The translations under genes were made by a program, and so were the position numbers. This document shows positions 49,401-60,500 of a stretch of 64,000 bases of DNA, in pieces; positions within the stretch are counted from its first letter, which is position 1, and each line of letters starts with the position of its first letter. This DNA comes from Effrenium voratum (taxonomy: Eukaryota > Sar > Dinophyceae > Suessiales > Symbiodiniaceae), in NCBI GenBank assembly GCA_963377175.1, contig CAUJNA010000520.1:87501-151500 (forward strand). The letters are read 5' to 3'. The notes beneath the pieces are model-generated. The model searched no databases and was not told the DNA's origin. It saw only the letters and a list, made by a program, of their open reading frames with translations.

Positions 49401-52400
49401 TCAAGTGTCTGTTGCGTTTGATGCGGGCACTTTTGTCTGATACTTTAGTGATATGAAAGACACGCATCGCTGACATCGCCTGGCGATTTGATTGGTTCAA
49501 GCATGCGGCGCTTCTTCTTGATGAGTCTCAGCCTCATCAAGTCCGACCGATAGCTTGGGCAACATTCCCGATGGGCGACATTGAGTTGCTTTGGGGTCGA
49601 CGCTTCTGGGACGTTCTCTTCGGCCACGCTGCAGCTTCTAGAAACACCACCCTTCAAACGCTCTTCAACCGCAAACTTGGCCTCCACGGTGTTGCTGGAT
49701 GGTGCGTTTCGCAACATGTAAGCCAGAGTTCTGGGCGACGCTTTCGTTTTGCACTTTTCGAGCAGCATTTCTGACTAGCGGCAAACACAGCTCCTGATCT
49801 GAGCAACGCTCTTTCGCTGCAATGACTGGCCGCGCTTCTGAGTAGCACTTCGGGCAGCGCGTGTGACCGATCCGAGCGACTGGACGGAAAGGCAGGTCGA
49901 AGTCTCATGCTCTTGATGGATGCATCGGAGCACCGCTTAGACTTTCAAGACTCTTGCCAGTGTTTTGAGAAAAGCTTTGAGCCACACTTTCTGCTGACGA
50001 ACGTCACTCTCTCTTTGAGACTCTCTCTTGTTCCTTTTCTTTTTCGGTTTTGTTCTCCCTGCAGACAAATACTTTGACGAAGTCTCGGAGCGACATCTCT
50101 CAACGGCCGGCCATCTCACTGGATGGCCACAGCCAGCCTGGCCAACCAAGCCACCTGTCACTGCCAGCCACCAGTCACTGCCAGCAGATTGGCTCAACTT
50201 CCGCGAGGTTGAACCGGCGAATTGTGGACTTTATCCTCAAAATGTCCCCGGGGTGCAGGTATATTCTCCACACCGTGATGACTTTGATGAGACATAGGAA
50301 GGACGGAGCTGCCACTTCTGAAAGCTTGTGGCACATTGACCGTTTCGATCGCCGATCGCCGAGGAGGAGCGGGTGGCAAAGAAGCTTGCACAAATGGTGC
50401 ACCAAGACCGAGAGGCGCGCTTGCGCTTATGACGGGCTTGGGTCTGAGTGAGTGCTTCCTTTGGCCCAGGAGCATAGCGTGTCGGACGATAAGCTGACTG
50501 AGAGCAGTGAGGAACTAGACGCCTACCTAGGATGCTAAGGATGCGATGGATGCGAAGCAGCCAAACGCCTCGCTCGGCGCAAGTGTGAACCCGAGATGGC
50601 CTGCCGTCTCGTTCGAGGGCCCTGAGACGCTCGGAAGTGGACAAAACAAACGGCGGTCTAGATCCTCACGTTTGGCACACGCCAGGGCAAGAGCAAGCGG
50701 CCTTGCCTAGGCCTGCCCTGCTTCAGCAGAGTCCCGGGGAGGATATCTTTAGCCTGAAAGGCGGGTTTTGGGCCGTTTCAAAGGCCGCTTTTCGAGCCAG
50801 TTCTCCAAACTCAGGTCTGAGCTGTGCCTTTGAGCCCATCTCAATGAAGGCGGGGGTCGTCGAAGGCGTTTTTTGTTCATCTCGAGCGCCCATTCTGCAA
50901 ATCGCTGAGGATGGCAAGATGCAGGCAAGAAATCTGCAGGCGCGGCTGAAACAATGCGCCAGCGAAGGTCTATGCCATGCACAGTCAGCATTGCGAGTAC
51001 GCTTGCCTGGAGCTACTTTGTCCACTGGATTCCAAATGAAGGTCTTTGGCGGAGACGGCGTGATGATGTTGGGATCCATCAAGTGCCCCGCAAGCGCAGC
51101 ATGGAAACCGATGTGAGGAGCTTCTTGTGCCGATTTGAGGACTTACAACCCTAAGAACCAGTCCCGGCCTGAGATAAACATGTTTGGCTCTCCTTACAGC
51201 TGACTGATGGTGCCCTATGGCGACTGACGTTGAGGTATGGCTTCATCGAAACTTCTATGCTGGATGGCGATGTCTATTTCAAGGGCCAGGACAGATCGAT
51301 GTTCAGGGGGCTGAAGCAGTGTGCTATTTGCATGGCCGGGATATGTTTCAACATTTGTTTCTTCTTTTCTGCAAGCGACAGATTCCGGACTTCAAAAGCA
51401 GACGGTGTTCTTAGCCCACAGCCGCCAAAGTTACTTGAGCAGACAAAGGGCAAGCCTTGGCCATGAATTTTGATAGGGAACCACCCCTCCCCCCCGAAGT
51501 GGGACATGACTCCCCATCCCCGAAGTTTGATGTCGGATCCTTTGGACCCCACCGATTCCCCGCCTCAGAACTCCGTGAGGATTTGCCCATGGGCCTGGCT
51601 GGAACTGACGTGAAGGGCTTCCAAGCGCGAGCCCGAGAACTTCGCTCGATTGTTTTTCGAGGAACTTCCGGGCAAGGAAACACGTTTTGCAGGGGGGTCA
51701 ACAGCACCCACAGTGGGCCACCTGAGTCACACTCAAAACCTGGGTAGAATGTTAAGGGACGATCCCAAGCAGGAATAGCTGCGGAATTCCGCCTTCAGCC
51801 CCGAAGGGTTCCGTGAGAAGTCGCAGTTGAGGTTCGCTTCTCAGCGACCACCTTGAAAGACGGCAAGATGCAGGCGCGAACGTTCGATTTTTTGGCCACT
51901 GCCCGCACGAGTTCACCCCCGAGTTCAGCTTAGGCCCGGGACATCTTGGTGGCGCTCTTAGACCTTTCGCTGACGTGTGGGCCCTCGTTTTTCCGAGACA
52001 CTTGAGTTGTGGGGAATGACCAAATCCGTGATACAACAACATTGGCTTTCCAAAGACGAACACCAAAAAAAAAGGGGGGAGATTCCCAAAAGTATCACAG
52101 AAGTGGTTGGAGACACCCCGAGTGAGAATCACAAGCCTTGAGGTGGTTGGGCTGGCCGGGGCACCAGGCATGTTGCCCATTGCCGATCTCGAGTTGCCAT
52201 GGGGTCAAAGTCGGCAAGCCAAAGGTCTAATTCATACGAGCGATCAAAACCTCTGGAAGACCAAGCAGAAAAACGATAACTGCCCAAGGTCCTTTGGCTA
52301 TACAAGAGGTTTCGCAAGCTGCTCATATTATGGGATTGATCATTGATCAGAAGGTCCTTCGGCGGGAAACCACTAAACAGATATTCATGGTCAATATGGG

Positions 52401-54324
52401 GGCCCCTCGGAACATTGATCAACCCCCATATGGCCATGGGTCAAAAGCCCCCAATCCCACTGAAATAGGTTCTAAAATGGGTGGTGCACCTACCCGAAAA
52501 TGTTTCCATTGGTTTTGACCCACAGCCATATGTCGTATGTCTTTCTGGTTGCAACGCGCATCTCTTATGTGCTGTTGCTTTCACTTTGCAGGCATGCCTA
52601 TGAGTCCTGAGCTCAGAGCCCACGCCAAAAAGTGCTCCCGGCGATGGAAGCGAAGGCGCGCCCGCGCCGAGCCCCATGACCCTTCCGCCGCGCATGACGC
52701 CGAGGGCGCGCAACTCAGCGGAGCTGTGCAGTGGGGGGGGGGTAGTTTGTTGAGCCGCTCAGAGCATAGCATCAATGCCTGAGGCTGCGTGATAGAGAGA
52801 CTGCTCATGAATGTGTGTGTGTGTGGGTCGAGAAGGAGAGAGTAATACAAGCAAGTGATACACCCGACAGATGTGAAAGGGCAGCATGAAGCTATGCCAT
52901 GCTGATATTTGTCAGCAATCTCCAAGCGCAAACTGCTTAAAGAAGAGTTGGAGAGAGGCCTTATTTTTCCGCCATGCGAATCAGCGGTTTGGGCAGCGCA
53001 TGCCAGGCACTGCCAACGATGCAGCCTCGCATGGCCCCTGCCCCCATGGCCCATATGGCCCCTATGGCCCCACCCATGGCTCCCGTCCCTACGAGTGCTC
53101 CGGCCGAGCGCGCAGTGGGCCACCTGGCAAGCATTTGGCCCTACAGTGGTTGCGAAATCCATTTCTCGCCAGCTAAGCAATGGAATTGATGACTCCCCGT
53201 GTAAATACCAACAAACAATGGTTTTTCATGGATTGAAAGTGGTGCAGAGTTTCGTCCATCCACAGTAGAATTGGTGACGCGCTTTATGGCTGGTGATTCA
53301 ATGATCCTCCCTCCGTAGGATACACCTGTGTCTTCAGACAACGTGCATGGCAATCCAGGAACATGCGGCGAGTGTGCACTTGCTGGCAGGCTTTTTCTGA
53401 GTTGCAGTTGCTTTGACCTTCTCACTTGCATTGGGGCACCTTCTTGTTTGCCATCTTGGGCACTTGTTTCGATTTGCAAAAGTGTGGAGATTTTGCCCAG
53501 ACACCAGTTGGCTGCTTTTGTCGTGGTGCATGAGGGTGTGAGGAGACAAGAGGCAAGGCTTGGCAAATTGACAAGTGTAACGCCGTGCTTTGCTGCTGTT
53601 GTTTTCTTTCCTGCAGTTTTGTTCTGGTGTATCTTGGATGTGTATTCTGAGTGTTTCCCAAAATGGAAGTGTCCATTCACGAAATCCTTTTGCTTTGCCG
53701 CATCCTTCTCGTTGAGGCATCACCATTCCCGATGGATTTCGGATGGTTGGGACGGTGAACAATTTTGATGCGGCGAAGGCTTTCCTCTCCGCGTGTGTTC
53801 TGTGACTGTGGCAGTGATATTGTGCTTTCGCCATGTGGATTTCGCTGTGGACTTGAGTGTGTGTTTTGAGCAGTGGCACGGTTTGCACATTTGCATTGAG
53901 CATGTATTTCTCTTTTCAAATTCGGTGACCCTCAGGCTGGAGGGGTTCTTTGCATATTGTCTCTTTTGGTTCTGTTGAGTTGCTTCATAAGGCTGAAGGT
54001 GGGACCTTTGCGAATCATACCCCCGAATCATATCCCTTTGAAACGAATGCTGCAAGATGCAACTGTTCTTCTTCCGTTTTTGTTGTTTACTGTTTCCAGA
54101 ACAACCCCTACCAGCGCTACCTACTACTAATACTGCTGCTGCTTCTGCAACTACTACTGGTCCTGCTACTACTACTACTACTACTACTACGACTACAACC
54201 ACTGGTACTGCTGCTACTACTACTACTACTACTACTACTAGTACTATACTACTACTGCTGGTCCTACCACTACTACTATTGGTACTACTCCTAGTACTAC
54301 TACTACTCCTACTATTAGTCCTAG

Positions 54325-54359
<35 letters not shown>

Positions 54360-54431
54360 GTACTACGACTGCTGCTACTACCACTACTACTACTACTAGT
54401 ACTACTACTACTACTACTACTACTAGTACTA

Positions 54432-54517
<86 letters not shown>

Positions 54518-57500
54518 CCAGCGAATCATACCCCCAAATCACATCCCAAAGCATACCCCCAAAGCATACCCGCGAATCACACGCCGCACTCAAACCTTCC
54601 TGCCCGGCCACCGTTGCAAAATGCAAACCCTATGCTGTGCACAGCCGCCGTGTGACTCATGCGATGGGTTCCCGGCGCAATGGCCCACACTGCCCTTGGC
54701 CTAAGCGGTCGCACCTTGGCCATGACGGCCCACGGAAAAATGATCCAACAGGCGGACTGGCGGACTGGCTGTCACCCGAAGACGCGCGCACAACAAGCAG
54801 CACGCGAGCGACGTCTTATTTAAGATAGGACCAAATCAGGATGCGTGCGCCGAACCGTCAAGCGAAGGCTGAGAGTCGGCCGAGATCCATGAGTTTACAA
54901 CTGCTTTCCATCACGGCACGTCTTCTTTTTGGGACCCTCAAAGATGAAAGGTGTCCTTTGCTTGCCTGTAAAACCCGCTAAACAAGAGGGCACCAACTCC
55001 GAAAAAGACGAGCCACCCATGTGAAGCTGCCGAGGGGTTTGGCTTCATTTGCGCGCCCAACTTTCCTGCTGCCGCTTGGCTCAGCAATTTTGCTTGCGTT
55101 TCTGGTTCAGTTGGTTTGGGTTTCACAGAGTTTCAGCTCGCCGTAGGATGTCTACTTCAAGGGCGAGAGTGAGGTCTGTATGCCTGGTCAAGAGGCCAGG
55201 GCTGGCTTGCCTCTTGTTCGAGAGATGCAGGGAACGAGAAATGTAGTGACCCGAATTCTTAGGGGATTCGTGGGTTCCTTCTTCTCCCACCGGGAAAAAT
55301 GGCCAAACCCTAGCTTTAGCGCTGGCAAGTTTCAAGAGTTCCCAGGTCGTCTTCATCTTGCAGTACACCCAAGATGGCAAGCCGCAAGCCAGAGAGGCCG
55401 AAACGAACGTTTCGTTTCGTTTTGCCCCCGATCGCGCGCGCGCGCGCGCGGTTGGCACGTCGGGCGCCCTGATCCCTGGAGGTATCGCCGCCAATGCAAG
55501 CAGGTGAGCTCTTTGTCGCATCCTTAAGGGTTGCAACTGGCAACTGGGTGTGTCTTTTGGGGAGCCCTTTTGCTCAAGGGAAACCCTTGCCATTTTGTGG
55601 GCCCTCCAATTGGCCAGGCTGTCTTTTGAGGAGTCGAGATCTAGCTACGTTTGTGCTGAGTCTGGGATAGTTCGACGTTACAACGCCAAGAATGGTTCAG
55701 GCCTCAGCATCTGCGAAGTTGGCTTCCGCAATATGTTTTCTCTGTGTGTGTGTGTTTGCAAGTGTTTGTGTGTCTTGGTTTGCTTGCTTGCTTGTTGCTT
55801 GTTTATTCGTTATTTCGCTCATTTGCAATGTGTGTGGTCACATTGACATGTATACTCGGTCGGTGTGTGTGTGTGTGTCGTGTGTGTGTGTGTGTGTGTG
55901 TGTTAGTTATTCTCTCTGTATGTGTATCCTTCGATTTGCAAGATACAGTGACAGCATCATGCTCATGATGAATAGCGACATGTAGTTCTCGAGCTTCCGA
56001 TTGATCTCTATTGGGGACCAACACCCTTTAATCATTCTGATGGCGCCAAAATGGACGGCTCTCGGAGTTCAGGGGGCTGGAGGGCGGGCCATGTGTTCCC
56101 CCCTACTTTAAATTCATCAAAGAACCCAATCCTTAGCCCAACCCTATCCCAACTGAGCCCTAAGTTGGATGAAGAGTCAATGAAGGGTTGTGTTTGGGCT
56201 TGGCGAGTTTGCGCCTTTGGGTTTGTGCTCGAGTTTTGAGCCCTTGTCACAGCTGGCCAGGCGAACCAACGGGCATAATGGACCGAAGCGAATTGGATTG
56301 CGACCTAGGCTATGGCTTCCTGCACGTGGAAGGACGGCCGCAGGACGCGTATCGATGGCTCGTGCATTTTTTTGTTTTTTATTCTGAGATGCTCTTCTCA
56401 CTTGCAGGTACCCCTGGCCTTCATTGGTGCCGGTTTGAATTGGTAGTTTGGGGGGGGGTCTTGTAGAGGGTGAACGGGAAACCACCTCCTAACCACCACT
56501 TCAAGCCGGGCTCCAGAAAACAAGCTGGTGGCTCAAGTCTTGCCTCTGGGCCTCGCCTTTTGGGAGGACGTCTACTTCCAGCGGAAGGACCTGCCGCCTG
56601 ACATCCAGGAGCAGCCCCTGGAGGGCGCCCAGTTCCAATTCACCGTGGCCACAGTGGGAGGCAAGGTGCAAGCGCAGGCGCGGAATTTGGCTGTGGTTGT
56701 CAAAACCGTTTTGGGATCCCATTTTGGGATAGGTGCACCACCCATTTTAGTCTATTTTAGTGGGGATTGGGATGTTCACTGGGGTTTATTGGATTTTGAC
56801 CCATGGCCATTTGGGGAGGCGGCAATTGGGTGACCGAAAAATCGGAACATCGGAAGCCTAGGACCTCGAGTGGCTGGCGATGCCGCCTGCAAAGCGGCCA
56901 GGCACGCTGCGACGGCGAGGCGGCGACGAAATCGCCGGATCGCCAGGCGAGATGGCGCCAGAACCTCCTGCCAAGAGGCGGGGCCCGGAAGTGAAGCAGT
57001 TAGCCACGGGTTCCGGCATAGGCTGACGAGGGAAGAGGGGAGCGCGTCGCAACTGCATTCAGGCCGAGGCCCACCATGTCGCAGGCATGGGGCAGTGACA
57101 TGTCTTCCCCAGAATTAGCTTCCGATTTTTTGGGGTCCCCTTTGTTTTCCAACCAGGCAAAAAAGATATATATCTTTCGCTGGGGTCCGAGTTTTCCAGC
57201 CTAGATGTGAGCCGAGCCGAGATCCCAAAGCGGCGAGCCGCGTGCGTCGTTTCAGGGTGGCACGATTCGGGTGCAGCGGTCTGAGGCCTAAGTGAGTGGT
57301 GTTCTCGCTGGAACTGGCTTGAGCACAGCCAAGCCCATGTCCGCTTTGACATGTAAGGCAACCACATGTGGGTCCTATCTACATAGAATACATAATACAA
57401 GTAATATCTTCTTCTTTTCTTCTTCTTATCCCAGAGGTCCAAGTAGCTTCTAAGTCTAAGGAGGTACTTAGACCCCTTTCCCCCAGAAGCCATCCTCAGG

Positions 57501-60500
57501 AGGTACTGGACGCTCTGGGTATTACCATTACTAGTATATGCAATGGAAGGTGTCCTTGTGACCTCTTCTCACACCGTCCGAACCCGAATCGGCACAAAGG
57601 AAGCCAAAGTGTGCCTAGGCCGGCCTCGGCACCGGCGCCGGCAGGCGGGTTCGGCTCCGAGAAACGTGGGGAAGAGATGGCTGTGGGTCGAAACCAATGG
57701 TACCATTTTGGGGTAGGTGCACCACTCATTTTAGTCTATTTTAGTGGGGATTGGGATGTTCACTGGGGGTACGGGAGTTTGACCTCACGGATGAGCCACA
57801 ATCAAAACTCGGGTAGATGAAGGTTAGTAGGGGACAATCCCCTGGCCAGAAATAGCTTTGGATATCCGCCCTCTTAATTCTTGAAGCATGGTTCTGGGTA
57901 GACTTTTGACTCATATGGGTCTGTCTTTTTTGGAGTTGGTGCCGCGTTTTGGTTGATAAAGCACCCAAAATGGGGGGTCTAAATCCCAAAACCGACAACG
58001 TGAAGTGACAAGATTGCACACCTGGAGGACTCTTTGATACACAAATAAGTGCTCCAGACTGTTTTTGGCATTCGAGCCTCTTTTTTTCTGCTCCAATCCA
58101 ATTCGAGCACTTTTTGAGGTTGCCTAGCTGCTTGGTGAAGTGCCCGAGAGAAAATGAGCCCGCAACTCGTGCGCAATTTCCCGCTACAATTCCAAAAAGT
58201 GTGCAAAGCCAAAGCTCTGCCCCGCAATCTGTGCGTTTGCATGTGCTTGCATTTACCATTACTCGCGCAGTTGTTTGCGACGAAAGCTCGAGCAAACATT
58301 TGTGTATCAATGGGTCCTGCAGGCAGTTTGCAAATTGAATCCTCAGTATTATCGCCCCTTTCTCTGACATCATGACCCCTATTGTCATCAGCACAACCGT
58401 GTTTTGTTGACAACCCACCCCTCTGCAGCGCGTGTCCTCAAAACTTAAGATGGGGACCGCAAAACAGAAGGGTCTGTCTTTTTTTGAGGTTACCCTTTTG
58501 GGTTGGTTTCAAAGGGAAACCAAAAGGACACCACCCAATTTGGCAGTTACCCCACAGATGCTCAGACTGTACAAGCAAACTGAAGAAAGATCAAAGAGAA
58601 ACTGGGAACATCGCAAAGGAAGGAGTCATGGTTTGGAGGAAATGGGGAAACCCGCAGACGACATTTTTGACCCAGACCCATTTAACAGTCGACGTGTCCC
58701 TTTTGCCTTTCGAGAGCACGGTCCCTTGGCCTCAGTGCAGGAGATCGACTGATGGGCATGGTCAAGTCTTTCAACCCACAGAAGGCGCGATTTCGTGATG
58801 ACTCGAAATGCCAGAAGGATTGCTCTCATTTCCAGGATTTGACTCAGACATGACATCCAGTTGATCTGTCTGCATGTTGCTTTTTCCGTAAAACCCCCCG
58901 TTTCTGGCCTGCAACTGGCCGGGAAATCATGGCCAGGCAGGCCTGTCCATAGCTCCCATGCGCCATGTTTGCATACGAGATCCGAGGGGTTCGGCTTCAT
59001 CGGTTCCCCCGCGCTGCCGGGCGATGCAGGGGAACTCGGAGCCGGAAAGGGCAGTTCTCGAGCCCATGGCACGTGACCCATTGAACCGGAATCATCAGTG
59101 TTAGAGAGTCGTTCTAAGACCCTTGCTTTGTTTAGACTGAGGCTTGCTTTTTGTTCGGCGGTTTGTGCAGGGTTCGAGTCGCGGACGCTCCGCGGAAGCG
59201 CGGCGGAAGCTTGTGACTGAAAGGTGGACAGTGTTTAGATCCCATGAAATCAGAATGATATGTAACGTCTTGTGTTTTTTTGTCTGCAGCGCGGAAGCTC
59301 TGCGGAAGCTCCGCGGAAGCTTTGTATGTGGGAGTCGTTCTAAAGGTCCAAATGTGATTCTCGAGCTGGAGCTGCGAAAGTGTACTCCGCGTACTACACT
59401 TGTGCTACAAAGTTGCGATTTGCGAGCCGGAGCTGCGGAAGTGTACTTCGCATACTACACTTGTACTACACTTGAACAACCGCCACGCTCAGCCGCTAGG
59501 GCTGAGAAAACGTCATTTGGCGCCAACGTGTTTCGATAGCGCCTTTTGTATCGGAAGCGCGGTGGAAGCCTGAAAGCGAAACAGACCGGGAATAGACATT
59601 TAGCCCAACCCCTGACGTGGTTCTGCAGGAACAAAAGAAGTTACACGCATATTCAGGAGTTGGTCAATATTCCATTTAAGGGGGGACCATGGGCAACTTT
59701 CGCATGGGTGAAATCTCATCTTATTGGTTTTCCAACCACTGGTCCATGCTTAGGATCAACCCCCATATTTCTTCCCCCGAATGAGCTCCCACGAGGATCT
59801 TGCCTCGTCCTTTTCCGGTCAAATCCCGCTCTCGGTTTTTGTTTGTGTCTGCTTTTTCGGGGGTCCTCTTTGGCCTTTGTTTTGCACGAACCCGGCCGGA
59901 AGTATGGTTTTTTTGCCGGTCCGGTTCGCTTCCGGCCCAGATCTAATCCGGTGCGCGTCCCGCTTGCGCGAAGTCCGGATGTGAGGCCTACTTCTCCGCC
60001 AAGAGCCTGCCAGAGGCCTTCCGTGCGATGCCGCTGAATAACCGCCAGGCTGGGACGGGCGTGAAAAGACACATTCATATGAGTCACAATCAAAAACCCG
60101 GAATAAAAATGGTTGACCGAACCATGTAGGGAAATACAAAGGCGGCTGCAGCTGTTTATGGCTGGGATTGTCCCTTTCTAACATTCATCTACCCGGATTT
60201 TGATTGTGGCTCATATGGATTGAAGTTTTATTACCCACCATTTTTCAGGGGTTCTCCATTAAAATTCATAGCCATATAGCTGGCAGGCTTGCGAGTGATG
60301 AGATCGATTTTGTTCTGCCAGCTTGGTTTCTTCGGGCAAATGTGAGGACGCACCCCAAAAAAGTCGTTGGAACCCCACGAAAAGGACCCCCCCCCAACAA
60401 AAGGGAACCTTGAGTCAAGCCGAGTCTGGCTGGGTCCGTTTGGGTTTCTCGTCCACTTCACGTGTGTATATTTGTTATGCACGTGTCTTGGGGAGAATAT

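Larger units (their letters stand above)
52783..55030. other. mostly simple repeats, no recognisable gene
   Basis: It contains family L copy L2 (53147-53262), a CCC-ATG-rich stretch at 53030-53085, and the trinucleotide arrays at 54110-54517. No exon is supported. Confidence 0.4.

Noticed and set aside
54057..54704. Poly-Thr/Leu and poly-Ser ORFs
   Set aside because: Compositional products of ACT and TGC triplet arrays.
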